Assembly: GCA_937894335.1 (NCBI GenBank) | Contig: CALCRU010000046.1 | Coordinates: 1-64,000, forward strand | From: an uncultured Treponema sp. | GTDB lineage: Bacteria > Spirochaetota > Spirochaetia > Treponematales > Treponemataceae | Direction: 5' to 3' | Length of the DNA stretch: 64,000 nucleotides | In this document: one piece after another, positions 1 to 7,921 of the stretch | Layout: every line of letters starts with the position of its first letter | Position numbering within the stretch: position 1 is the first letter of the stretch | The notes under the pieces: model-generated | What the model saw: only the letters and a program-made list of their open reading frames with translations | What the model was told of the DNA's origin: nothing | Database searches by the model: none | Position numbers and translations under genes: made by a program

Positions 1-179
1 ATGGAATTGCTTCCTTCAAGACAATGGAACGCCGCATAAATGCAATCAAGGCAAAGGTCACAGATGCACAGATTGAAGTATTTACTGGCTTAGGTCACGG
101 ATTCGGGCTTGGACAGGGTACGGTGGCGGAAGGCTGGATAGACAATGCGGTAAAGTTTTGGGAAAAACAGAATGAGTAG
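1..179 (+). CDS. Alpha/beta hydrolase (esterase-like), C-terminal end only
   Basis: The reading frame is open from base 3 to the TAG at 177-179, so only the last 58 residues are in the window. They contain a Gly-Leu-Gly-His-Gly-Phe-Gly-Leu-Gly stretch followed by a TVAEGWIDNAVKFW segment. This matches the end of BD-FAE/acetyl-esterase-like alpha/beta hydrolases, where the His is the catalytic base. The Ser and Asp of the triad lie outside the window, so substrate and localisation cannot be judged. No terminator was seen in the 212 bp before the next gene. Confidence 0.65.
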   Translation, partial: GIASFKTMERRINAIKAKVTDAQIEVFTGLGHGFGLGQGTVAEGWIDNAVKFWEKQNE

Positions 180-332
180 CTGAAATGTGTGAGCCCTGAA
201 ATAAATCCGCTCTCCAAAAGGGGAAGCGCTAATCAAATCGAATTTGGCGTTGTATTCCTGCAAAACAAAATACAGGTCTTCGTGAAGAATGTTAATACGA
301 TGATTCTAACAGTTTTCGATAAAAAAAACTTG

Positions 333-362
333 TTGAATTTCAATTTGCAAAATTGATAGAAT
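333..362 (+). promoter_or_regulatory. Promoter of the symporter gene at 392
   Basis: A TTGAAT -35 (333-338) and a TAGAAT -10 (357-362) are separated by 18 bp. The spacer holds a perfect inverted repeat, CAATTT-GCA-AAATTG (341-355), that could be an operator. A G-rich ribosome-binding site (380-384) follows before the TTG start. Sequence evidence only. Confidence 0.45.
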
Positions 363-391
363 GATAAAAAAGATTTAGCGGGGGCGACAAA

Positions 392-1342
392 TTGAACATT
401 CTTCAAAAAATCAGTAATTTCGTTGGAAAATTCATGGGAATTATCGTTCTCATCCTTGCATCTCTGGCTCTTTTCATTCCCAAAACAGGCCTATGGATTT
501 CTTTGAGCTGGGTCAATTACCTTTTGATGATTGTCATGTTCGGAATGGGGCTTACCCTTCGCATTGAAGATTTCAAGCTGGTTTTTACCCGGCCAAAAGA
601 CATTCTTATCGGCTGTCTGGCACAGTTTATCATCATGCCGTCACTTGCTTTTCTTTTGAGCAAAATCTTCGGCCTCGATGCAGGGCTTATGGCTGGCGTT
701 ATTCTTGTTGGAACCTGTCCTGGCGGGACTGCAAGCAATGTAATCACATATCTTTCCAAAGGTGACCTTGCCCTTTCTGTGGGAATGACAAGTGTAAACA
801 CCCTGCTAGCGCCTCTTCTTACTCCTGCAATCACTTATCTTCTTTTAAGAACTACTGTTCATGTGGATGCGCTTGCCATGTTCCTTTCAATCGTAAAAGT
901 CGTAATCATTCCGATTGGACTGGGTTTCCTCATCAATAAATTCTTTGGAAAATTCATTCAAAAACTCGTTGAAATCCTGCCACTCGTCTCTGTAACTGCA
1001 ATCTGCCTGATTCTTATGACCATCATTGCCAATAACTCAGCAAAAATTCTTTCAACCGGTGCTATCGTTTTTGTGGTTGTAATTTTGCACAATATTCTTG
1101 GCTTTGGCTGCGGTTTTGGACTCGGAAAGATTTTACGCCTCACCCCGCCAAAAATAAAGGCTCTCTCAATCGAAATCGGAATGCAGAATTCAGGTCTGGC
1201 GACAAGCCTTGCGGCAACGGCTTTTCCCAGCCTTGCCATGGCAACAGTTCCCGGGGCAATTTTTTCTGTCTGGCACAATATTTCCGGAGCAATTCTGGCC
1301 AGTGTATACCAGCGATGGGGTGTGGAAAAACAAGCAGAGTAG
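392..1342 (+). CDS. Bile acid:sodium symporter (BASS) family transporter
   Basis: This 316-residue polytopic membrane protein has about nine to ten hydrophobic segments. The family signature GTCPGGTASNVITYLSKGD at about residues 107-125 lies in the unwound helix that binds sodium and substrate in BASS/ASBT proteins. Family members import organic anions (2-keto acids such as pyruvate or pantothenate precursors, or bile acids) with sodium. The true substrate here cannot be told from sequence. The start is TTG, preceded by a GGGGG-type ribosome-binding site. The gene looks monocistronic, with a promoter at 333-362. The reductase remnant that follows has its own ribosome-binding site. Confidence 0.9.
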   Translation: MNILQKISNFVGKFMGIIVLILASLALFIPKTGLWISLSWVNYLLMIVMFGMGLTLRIEDFKLVFTRPKDILIGCLAQFIIMPSLAFLLSKIFGLDAGLMAGVILVGTCPGGTASNVITYLSKGDLALSVGMTSVNTLLAPLLTPAITYLLLRTTVHVDALAMFLSIVKVVIIPIGLGFLINKFFGKFIQKLVEILPLVSVTAICLILMTIIANNSAKILSTGAIVFVVVILHNILGFGCGFGLGKILRLTPPKIKALSIEIGMQNSGLATSLAATAFPSLAMATVPGAIFSVWHNISGAILASVYQRWGVEKQAE

Positions 1343-1454
1343 ATTACTTATCCAGCGAAAGCAGCAAGTCCATTTTCCAATTCTGAAAAATAAATCTTCC
1401 GGCATGTCTCATGCAAATCGTAGCCGTTCACATTGAAACGGACAGGAGGCAACC

Positions 1455-1688
1455 ATGAATAATCAAACAGGATTCATGCTGTCTGTTCTCAAGGAACGCA
1501 TGGCAGAAAATCTTAATGTCTTTGATTTTACCCTCACTGCCGAAGAGATGGCAAAAATTACTACTCTCGATACTGCAACAAGTTCTTTCTTCAGTCATCA
1601 GGATCCTGCAATGGTGGAATGGTTCGTGAAGATGGTTGAAGAGCGGAAGAAGCAGCAGAATTCTTCAAAAGAAAAGAAGACATGGTAG
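1455..1688 (+). pseudogene. Aldo/keto reductase, 3' remnant
   Basis: The 77 residues match the last quarter of AKR5-type aldo/keto reductases. The segment SVLKERMAENLNVFDF followed by LTAEEMAKITTLDT is the usual PKS-x-R-x-x-EN-x-x-VFDF cofactor loop and C-terminal helix. The N-terminal three quarters, including the Asp/Tyr/Lys/His catalytic tetrad, are absent, and an in-frame TGA lies at 1434-1436. A good ribosome-binding site (AGGAGG, 1445-1450) precedes the ATG, so a short peptide might still be made, but it cannot be an enzyme. The remnant implies a deletion between the symporter and this point. Confidence 0.75.
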
Positions 1689-1763
1689 AAAAGCGAAGAA
1701 ATCAGTTATGATGCTCCCCGTGATGGACGCACTTAGCTTCAAAGTTTGGCTTGAGCTGGCCTT

Positions 1764-1806
1764 TTACAAAAAAATATGGCGGGATGGCATGATGTCCGTT
1801 CCCGCC
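1764..1806 (-). terminator. Rho-independent terminator of the SDR gene
   Basis: GGCGGGA (1778-1784) pairs with TCCCGCC (1800-1806). Read on the minus strand the hairpin is followed by a run of seven T. It lies just downstream of the SDR stop codon. Confidence 0.7.
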
Positions 1807-1821
1807 GTTATCAATCACTTC

Positions 1822-2844
1822 TTAAGCAATTTTTCCACTTGCCTTGAGCCATTCAATTTCATCATGCATAGTTTCGCGGTAACTTCTTGTTGTGTAGCCC
1901 AGTTCCTTGCGGGCCTTGCTTGAATCAAAATTGTTGTTGCGGGCAAGATTGTATACGGCAAAAGTTGTCATAAGAGGGCGTTTTCCTTTTTTCTTAGCCT
2001 GCTTTTCCATGAGCTTTGCAATAAAGTTTGCAAGTTTTACGGGGATAAAGGTCTTCATTTTTTTACAGCCGGACTCTTCGCTTAAAAGGCGGGCAAAATC
2101 GCGGAAAGAAACCTCATCATTTCCAAGAATGTAACACTGACCCCTCTGACCTTTATCTGCAGCAAGAATTGCACCATGAGCAAGATCGCGAACATCACAA
2201 AGATTAAAGGAACCGTCAATTCCGGCAGGCATTTCGCCATTAATAATCTGAATCAGAACCTTAGTTGTTTCGCCAACTGCAAAATCTTCCGGGCCAAGAA
2301 TTCCACTCGGATGAATTATACAGGCATTAAGGCCTTCTTCTGCAGCATCCAGAACCGCCTGAGTTGCAAGAGCCTTTGACTGACTGTAGCAGCCCAAAAC
2401 CTTGTCAGCATCAAAATGATTTACTTCGCCAATTTTATTTCCCTTTGGAAGTTCTGGGATTGCCCCTGTACTTGAACAGTAAACAAGTTTCTTACATTCA
2501 GTATGTTTTTTGCAAAGCTCAATTATGTTTTTTGTTCCGCCAACATTTACATCCATAACCTTCTGATTGTAATCAGGATTAACGGTAACAATGCTTGCAA
2601 TGTGCATTACTACGCTTTCATAACCCGCTGGTATTGTAAAAAGCTTTTCAAGTGAAGACATATCGGTAAGGTCTCCTCGAACAATTTCTGCTTCTCCTGG
2701 AATGTATTTTTCTGCCGGGTCATTTGGAAGAACAAAGGCTCTAACCTTGTTCCCGCGTTCAATAAGCTGACGGCAGATTGTTCCGCCTAAAAATCCTGCA
2801 GCTCCAGTTACCAGATAAATTGTTTTGTTCATTGTCTTTTCCAT
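1822..2844 (-). CDS. NAD(P)-dependent epimerase/dehydratase (extended SDR)
   Basis: The 340-residue protein is an extended short-chain dehydrogenase resembling dihydroflavonol-4-reductase. It has the Rossmann motif VTGAAGFLGG near the N-terminus and the catalytic YSQSK (Tyr-x3-Lys) in the middle, with CSSTGA upstream supplying the Ser. Such enzymes reduce or epimerise sugars or carbonyls with NAD(P)H; the substrate is unknown. An open frame runs back to 2883, but AAGGAGT (2851-2857) sits 6 bp before the ATG at 2844, so this start is preferred. It is divergent from the two-component system at 3014. Confidence 0.85.
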   Translation of the reverse strand: MEKTMNKTIYLVTGAAGFLGGTICRQLIERGNKVRAFVLPNDPAEKYIPGEAEIVRGDLTDMSSLEKLFTIPAGYESVVMHIASIVTVNPDYNQKVMDVNVGGTKNIIELCKKHTECKKLVYCSSTGAIPELPKGNKIGEVNHFDADKVLGCYSQSKALATQAVLDAAEEGLNACIIHPSGILGPEDFAVGETTKVLIQIINGEMPAGIDGSFNLCDVRDLAHGAILAADKGQRGQCYILGNDEVSFRDFARLLSEESGCKKMKTFIPVKLANFIAKLMEKQAKKKGKRPLMTTFAVYNLARNNNFDSSKARKELGYTTRSYRETMHDEIEWLKASGKIA

Positions 2845-3001
2845 CTCATTACTCCTTGCACTTATTTTGTGCCTGTCTGTCATAATTTATGATTTGAATA
2901 TAAGCCCCCCATATTTCTGAAATGTTTACGAATTGTTTCTGAAATATTAAAAATTCGAATTTTTACACGGTTTCTGATTCATTTTTATTGCGGAAGCATG
3001 T

Positions 3002-3013
3002 TATAATTCTTTT
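3002..3013 (+). promoter_or_regulatory. Leaderless-type -10 element of the two-component operon
   Basis: A perfect TATAAT (3002-3007) is followed by six bases and then the ATG at 3014. There is no Shine-Dalgarno sequence, so transcription should start at or within a base or two of the start codon. No convincing -35 is seen. Confidence 0.6.
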
Positions 3014-3691
3014 ATGATTAAGATTCTGGTTGTTGAAGATGATGCGGACTTGAATATGACCGTTTGCGCTTTTTTAAGGAAAAATGGTTATGATGTCACC
3101 AGCTGCATGCATGCAAATGATGCCTATAACGCAATGTACAACACTCTCTTTGATTTAATAATTTCGGATGTGATGATGCCTCAGATTGATGGCTTCGAAT
3201 TTGCCGAAACTGTAAGAAAAATCAATCAGACAATCCCAATTATTTTTATGACTGCCCGTGATGATTTTACTTCCAAGCAGAAAGGCTTTGCCGCTGGCAT
3301 AGATGATTATCTTGTTAAGCCTGTTGATTTAGATGAGCTCCTTCTTCGTATTTCAGCTATTTTAAGAAGGGCAAAAATTTCTCAAAGCAAAAAAGTGACA
3401 GTCGGCTCGTTGACGCTGGATGCAGATGCAGTTTCAGCTATTTCTGATGGAAAGGAAATCCAGCTTACAGCCCGAGAGTTTAATCTGATTTATAAACTTC
3501 TTTCTTACCCAAATAAAACTTTTACCAGAGTTCAACTTATGGATGAATTTTGGGATGCAGATTCCAATGCAACTCCCCGTGCAGTGGATGTTTATATTAC
3601 AAAAATTCGAGAAAAGCTTTCTGAAGCCGGCTGCTCTGGTTTTGAAATTGCTACAGTGCATGGACTTGGTTATAAGGCGGTTGTAAAATGA
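3014..3691 (+). CDS. OmpR/PhoB-family response regulator
   Basis: This 225-residue protein has a receiver domain at residues 1-115. Acidic EDD follows the first strand, the phospho-acceptor is Asp52 in IISDVMMP, and YLVKPVD carries the conserved Lys. The winged-helix DNA-binding domain covers about residues 130-225, with LTAREFNLIYKLL and the recognition region around AVDVYITKIREKL. It should be phosphorylated by the histidine kinase whose ATG overlaps its stop. Target genes are unknown; adjacent candidates are the SDR gene and the MATE exporter. The start lies six bases after a TATAAT box without a ribosome-binding site. Confidence 0.93.
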   Translation: MIKILVVEDDADLNMTVCAFLRKNGYDVTSCMHANDAYNAMYNTLFDLIISDVMMPQIDGFEFAETVRKINQTIPIIFMTARDDFTSKQKGFAAGIDDYLVKPVDLDELLLRISAILRRAKISQSKKVTVGSLTLDADAVSAISDGKEIQLTAREFNLIYKLLSYPNKTFTRVQLMDEFWDADSNATPRAVDVYITKIREKLSEAGCSGFEIATVHGLGYKAVVK

Positions 3692-4728
3692 AGGAAGAAT
3701 CAGAAAGAAAAAGCCGTTTCCCAATAGGTCTATATTGGATAGTTCTTGGAATGCTACTTGGAACGACCGGTATAAATATTGCCATCATCCTTTTGGGACT
3801 TAAATACAAGTGGGACAGCATCTTTTTTGTTCATTTAGTTATTTTTTATTGGATTCTTGTTTCAGCACTAATTGTTCTATACATAAAGCATAAAATTCAC
3901 AAAACCTACGAGATTCCCCTTCAGGAAATTTCAAAGGCTACAGAAAAAGTTTCAAAGGGAGATTTTTCAGTTTCGGTTCCAACTGTAAATCCTCCCGAAA
4001 AATATGATTATCTTGATTATATGATTTTAGATTTAAACAAGATGATTGAAGATTTAAATGGCATCGAAACTCTTCGTACTGATTTTATTTCTAATGTTTC
4101 TCATGAACTAAAAACTCCTCTGGCAGTAATGCAAAACTATGCAAGGCTTCTTCAAACTCCTGATTTGACGGAAGAAAACCGTCAGGAATACGCCAGGGCA
4201 ATTTTTCATAATTCCCAGCAGCTTACATCACTTATAACAAATATCCTCAAATTGAATAAACTTGAAAATCAACAGATTTATCCAAAAGTTCCTCCTTATG
4301 ATTTAGGAGAAGAGCTTCGGGAATGCCTGCTCACTTTTGAAGATTCCTGGACCGCAAAAAATCTGGAGCTGGATGTCGAAATTGAAGACGGAATAATGAC
4401 CACTACCGACAGTCAGCTTTTAAGCCTCATCTGGAATAATTTTATTTCAAACGCAATTAAGTTCACTCCCGAAAATGGAAAAATTACCCTGCGCCTTCGA
4501 AAAATCGGGGAAGTGATACAGGTGAGCGTTCAGGATTCTGGCTGCGGTATGGATGAAAAAACACTCAGCCACATTTTTGAAAAGTTCTACCAGGGCGACA
4601 CGAGTCACGCAACAAAAGGAAACGGGCTTGGCCTTGCCTTAGCCGCAAGAGTCGCAGATATCTGCAGGGGAAAAATCCGTGTAGAAAGCAGCCCGGGAAA
4701 AGGTTCAGTTTTTTACTTTGAATTTTAG
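3688..4728 (+). CDS. Membrane sensor histidine kinase
   Basis: The 346-residue protein overlaps the regulator gene by ATGA, indicating translational coupling. Two membrane helices (about 13-37 and 44-66) are joined by a very short external loop, so sensing is probably within the membrane rather than by a periplasmic domain. A HAMP-like linker follows. The HisKA domain has the phospho-acceptor His139 in SNVSHELKTPL. The ATPase domain has an N box (NNFISNAIKF), a G1 box (DSGCGM), an F box and a G2 box (GNGLGLALA). All catalytic motifs are intact. This compact layout resembles kinases that sense envelope stress or antimicrobials, but the signal is not inferable. Confidence 0.93.
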   Translation: MKEESERKSRFPIGLYWIVLGMLLGTTGINIAIILLGLKYKWDSIFFVHLVIFYWILVSALIVLYIKHKIHKTYEIPLQEISKATEKVSKGDFSVSVPTVNPPEKYDYLDYMILDLNKMIEDLNGIETLRTDFISNVSHELKTPLAVMQNYARLLQTPDLTEENRQEYARAIFHNSQQLTSLITNILKLNKLENQQIYPKVPPYDLGEELRECLLTFEDSWTAKNLELDVEIEDGIMTTTDSQLLSLIWNNFISNAIKFTPENGKITLRLRKIGEVIQVSVQDSGCGMDEKTLSHIFEKFYQGDTSHATKGNGLGLALAARVADICRGKIRVESSPGKGSVFYFEF

Positions 4729-4760
4729 ATGAAGGTCGTTCCCGCCTGCCTTAGTTTTCC

Positions 4761-6131
4761 TTACTTTCGTCCTTTTAAAAAAATCACTGCAAAAACGAAT
4801 GATATTACGTCGCTGATTAAAGAAGCCCAGAGCATGGTGACGATGTTGTGACTGGTAAGAGCCAGAATAATTGAAGAAGGTACAAAAACGATTACGTCGC
4901 GGAGCAGGGCGAGCAGGGTGGATTTTCCGCTTTTACCCAGGGACTGGAGCATGATGGCGGCGGACTTTATAAAGCAGGTAAGGATGATGCCGCTTAAAAA
5001 GATTCGGACGCAGAGACGGGCATATTCGGTGTATTCAGGACTCTTGCTTTTTCCAAAAAGTGAAATTACAAAATCCGGAGCAAGTTCAAAAATCAGAAAG
5101 AAGACTGTGCCGATTGCAAGGACAATTTTTGTAATCGTTCTTATAGTCTCGTTTACACGCTCCACATTTCCAGCTCCCATGTTAAAGCCGATGATTGGCT
5201 GGCCTCCAAGACTTATTCCAATCACAATGGAAACAACAATTCCAAAAACCTTCATAACGATTCCCACAACCGCAATAGGAATAACCGAGCCGAATGCCAC
5301 TCCTGTACTTGCAAATGTTTCATAACCGTATTTTGAAAGCAGATTATTGTTTACTGCAATAATTACCACAATTGAAAGCTGAACGATGAGGGATGCCATG
5401 CCAATTGAGATAATCCTTGAAAGAATTGAAGTTTCCAGACGAATTGATTTTTTGCTGATTTTAAAATTCTTCGCGCGGAAAAGATAAGCAATGCTCATGA
5501 CAAAAGTAAGTGCCTGTCCGATAACAGTTGCAATAGCCGCTCCTTTTACTCCCATATTAAAGGCAAAAATAAAAAGCGGGTCTAAGATAAGATTTGCGAT
5601 TGCTCCTGCAAGGGTACAGGCCATTGCATATTTTGGAGAGCCGTCAGCACGGATTGAAGCATTCATTCCCTGCCCAATCATATAGAATGGCAGGCCGACG
5701 CAGATTACTGTGAAATACTGGACGGCAAAATCATAACAAGTTTTTTCTTCCGGATTTGCTCCGAAGATTTTCAGGATTTGTGATTTAAAAATAAAGCCGA
5801 TGATGCAGAGAAGAATTGAGAAAATCACAAGAAGTAAAAAGCCGTTTCCTACAGATTTGTCAGAGCGGTCCTTGTTATTTCTTCCACATTCAAGACTGAA
5901 ATTTGCAGCTGCTCCGTCTCCTACTAAAAGTGAAAGTCCCAGAGCCAGAACTGTAAAAGGATAGACGATATTTGTAGCGGCATTTCCAAAAGCACCAGCC
6001 TGACTCCATCCTATAAAAATCTGGTCTACAATATTGTAGAGAGCTGCAACCAGCATACTGATAACACATGGAACCGAAAAATGCCTTACAAGCTGACCGA
6101 TTTTTTCTGTACCCAAATCATAATTTTTCAT
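4761..6131 (-). CDS. MATE family multidrug efflux transporter
   Basis: The 456-residue protein has about twelve membrane helices in two similar halves. Typical MATE features include an early helix with SMLVAALYNIVDQIFIGW and a central GQPIIGFNMGAGN segment. These transporters export cationic drugs or metabolites using sodium or proton gradients. A ribosome-binding site (GTGAGG) precedes the ATG. The leader carries a long hairpin followed by a T run (6151-6210), so the gene may be controlled by transcription attenuation. It converges on the histidine kinase gene with 32 bp between stops. Confidence 0.92.
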   Translation of the reverse strand: MKNYDLGTEKIGQLVRHFSVPCVISMLVAALYNIVDQIFIGWSQAGAFGNAATNIVYPFTVLALGLSLLVGDGAAANFSLECGRNNKDRSDKSVGNGFLLLVIFSILLCIIGFIFKSQILKIFGANPEEKTCYDFAVQYFTVICVGLPFYMIGQGMNASIRADGSPKYAMACTLAGAIANLILDPLFIFAFNMGVKGAAIATVIGQALTFVMSIAYLFRAKNFKISKKSIRLETSILSRIISIGMASLIVQLSIVVIIAVNNNLLSKYGYETFASTGVAFGSVIPIAVVGIVMKVFGIVVSIVIGISLGGQPIIGFNMGAGNVERVNETIRTITKIVLAIGTVFFLIFELAPDFVISLFGKSKSPEYTEYARLCVRIFLSGIILTCFIKSAAIMLQSLGKSGKSTLLALLRDVIVFVPSSIILALTSHNIVTMLWASLISDVISFVFAVIFLKGRK

Positions 6132-6538
6132 AAAAACCTCACATATTTGTTAGTTAAAACAAAAAGCAGCGATTGCGTTTCCAAAAACTGGACTTACGCT
6201 CATCGCTGCTCGTTTATGTGAAGGAAGAATCGAATCTGCTTTGTTGTTATGGTATTTTATCAGATTTTTGATCTTGATGTAAGAAAGGTTTTTAATATTT
6301 TTTTGCTTCTTAATGTTTCTTGCAAAAAAAATGGATTTTTCATTTTACTCTTACCCAGATTCCATCCCGTTTTTTTATAATTGTTATCACCATTCATAGT
6401 CCAGCTGCCACTGATTCCATAAACTTTTGTCGTGAGTGTATGGGTAACTTTCATCTGTGCCGTGTTACAAAGCAGGCGGCAGAGTCTCGTCCTCTGAAAG
6501 GAATAAATAGTAAAGATATAAGGGGTAAGATTGATGTC
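6132..6538. other. 407-bp gap without a supported gene
   Basis: This is the only stretch over 300 bp with no gene. Next to the MATE start it holds the hairpin at 6165-6210. The rest is AT-rich; a 64-codon open frame on the minus strand (6454-6260) has no recognisable relatives, no ribosome-binding site and a lysine-rich tail. It is best read as non-coding leader or decayed sequence. Confidence 0.5.
6151..6210 (-). promoter_or_regulatory. Attenuator-like hairpin and T run upstream of the MATE gene
   Basis: AGCAGCGAT (6165-6173) is the exact reverse complement of ATCGCTGCT (6202-6210), and the stem can extend through GCGT/ACGC with a small bulge. On the minus strand the hairpin runs straight into TTTTTGTTTT. 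This is the form of an intrinsic terminator ending about 20 bp before the MATE ATG. It could be a leader attenuator or a distal terminator for the hydrolase gene that ends at 6539. Confidence 0.55.
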
Positions 6539-7348
6539 TCACAAAGAAGTGTGTATAGGTTTTACATCACGACTCATCCTTTCCTTTATAAATTCAATAA
6601 CTTCATCAGTAGTAAAATAATCTTCATGTTTGATTCCGTGGAATATCTTGTATTCAGAATCTGAATAACAGGCAGCCAGTTTTTTTTGAAGTTTAGCACT
6701 TAGAGTTTTGTCGGAATCGGAAGCTATAACTGTTACAGGGCAGGTTGTATTTTTTGCATATTTATCTACGCGGATATTATTCTTTATAAAAACTTTGTTT
6801 GGTCCCCAGAAAACAGGAATTATTTTGTTGTATAAATCGGCATTTGTTCTGTAGCCGGATGCCAGAAAAAGATGTTTGCAATCCCTAACACTTGCAAGAT
6901 AGGCAGCCATTCCACATCCATAACTGTGCCCCATTATATAAATGTCTTTTTCAGGATATTTTGTTTTTGCGTAATCATAAAGTTCTTCTGCAGATTTTTG
7001 CATTGTCTTAAGATTCATTTTTCCTTTACTATTTTGAGTTCCGTAATAATCAACAGAAAGAAAGGGACAGTCAAAAAGTCCAGCATACATTCCCACTGTG
7101 TTATAAGCCACATACATGGAACCGCCAAAACACAAAATAACTTTGTCTGATTCCGCCTGCAAATTATAGCCGTATCCGAATAAGGAATCATTTATTTGAA
7201 TTTCCTGCGGGATATAGTTGACTTGGTTCAGTTCACGATCTCCTTTGTAAAAAGAATAGGAGATTGTCTGCATTACAGTATCTGCTGAAAAAAGCGAAAG
7301 GCAATATATGCCAAGGATTTTTAAGATTGTTAGAATCATAGTCTTCAT
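6539..7348 (-). CDS. Alpha/beta hydrolase, membrane-anchored or exported
   Basis: The 269-residue protein starts with a hydrophobic segment (about residues 5-27) that is a signal anchor or signal peptide. A hydrolase fold follows. The nucleophile elbow GHSYGCG gives the catalytic Ser; a late Asp (in ASDSDKTL) and a late His (in GIKHEDYF) complete a plausible triad. Substrate is unknown; lipases, thioesterases and peptidases share this fold. The gene starts 20 bp downstream of a decayed XRE regulator on the same strand, which may once have controlled it. No clear Shine-Dalgarno sequence is visible. Confidence 0.75.
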   Translation of the reverse strand: MKTMILTILKILGIYCLSLFSADTVMQTISYSFYKGDRELNQVNYIPQEIQINDSLFGYGYNLQAESDKVILCFGGSMYVAYNTVGMYAGLFDCPFLSVDYYGTQNSKGKMNLKTMQKSAEELYDYAKTKYPEKDIYIMGHSYGCGMAAYLASVRDCKHLFLASGYRTNADLYNKIIPVFWGPNKVFIKNNIRVDKYAKNTTCPVTVIASDSDKTLSAKLQKKLAACYSDSEYKIFHGIKHEDYFTTDEVIEFIKERMSRDVKPIHTSL

Positions 7349-7368
7349 AGAATTAAAACTTCTTAGAA

Positions 7369-7488
7369 TTAGAAATAAAAAATCTCTTCAAATTTTTTAT
7401 CCAGCGCAACACATAAAATTAAAGCGAGTTTTGCAGTAGGGCAGAATTGACCAGTCTCAATAGAGCTGATTATATACTTTCCCAATCA
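7369..7488 (-). pseudogene. XRE-type HTH regulator, 3' remnant
   Basis: Read on the minus strand, a clean 39-codon frame between stops encodes IISSIETGQF, then PTAKLALILCVALDKKFEEIF. This is the end of the DNA-reading helix and the last helices of an XRE (Cro/C1) domain of the type that lacks an effector domain. An in-frame TGA (7486-7488) interrupts it upstream. A PVGTS motif in another frame just beyond suggests a frameshift. No N-terminal helices are recognisable. It is too short to function and appears to be a decayed regulator next to the hydrolase gene. Confidence 0.65.
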
Positions 7489-7603
7489 GAATTACAAGAG
7501 ATGTTCCGACTGGAATATGATAAGGGAAAGTGTTCTTTTTCCCATATAACTTTTTTTGCATCCGTGCTATACTCCACATATCCGCATTAAAAGGAGAAAT
7601 ATT

Positions 7604-7825
7604 ATGCCTCATATAACGATTCAGATGTATCCGGGAAGGGATGAGCAGACAAAGAAAAGGGTTGCCAAGGCTGTGCTTGAGGCTGCAGCAAAAGAGCTTG
7701 CTCGGGGAGAAGAGCATTTTTCGGTGAGCGTGGAAGATGTTCCTCAGGACGAATGGAAGTCCAAAGTATACGACAGAGTTCGCGCCGACGCCAATACGAT
7801 TATTCAGCCAGGTTATTCAATGTAA
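7604..7825 (+). CDS. 4-oxalocrotonate tautomerase family protein
   Basis: The 73-residue protein begins Met-Pro, so removal of Met would expose the catalytic Pro1 typical of the tautomerase superfamily. The rest fits the short 4-OT fold: beta strand HITIQMYPG, a helix with KKRVAKAVLEAA, and a second strand with HFSVSVEDVP. Members work as small oligomers on enol or keto acids; the physiological substrate is unknown. AAGGAG (7591-7596) sits 7 bp before the ATG and decides this start over an upstream in-frame start at 7556. A TATACT box lies at about 7568-7573. Confidence 0.85.
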   Translation: MPHITIQMYPGRDEQTKKRVAKAVLEAAAKELARGEEHFSVSVEDVPQDEWKSKVYDRVRADANTIIQPGYSM

Positions 7826-7886
7826 ACTTCTGCCGGAGGGCTACTGAGAGAGGCCTTTCTTACCGGACTGGAAACGATACCAGCCC

Positions 7887-7921
7887 TTGCCTAAAGTTTT
7901 GCCTTTTGCTATAGTTCCCTC
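7887..7921 (+). promoter_or_regulatory. Leaderless-type promoter of the alpha-glucosidase gene
   Basis: TTGCCT (7887-7892), a 17-bp spacer and TATAGT (7910-7915) preceded by TGC form an extended -10 promoter. Six bases then separate it from the ATG at 7922. No ribosome-binding site is present. Confidence 0.65.

Noticed and set aside
6260..6454. 64-codon minus-strand frame between the MATE and hydrolase genes
   Set aside because: No recognised relatives, no ribosome-binding site, lysine-rich tail and AT-rich sequence; likely non-coding.
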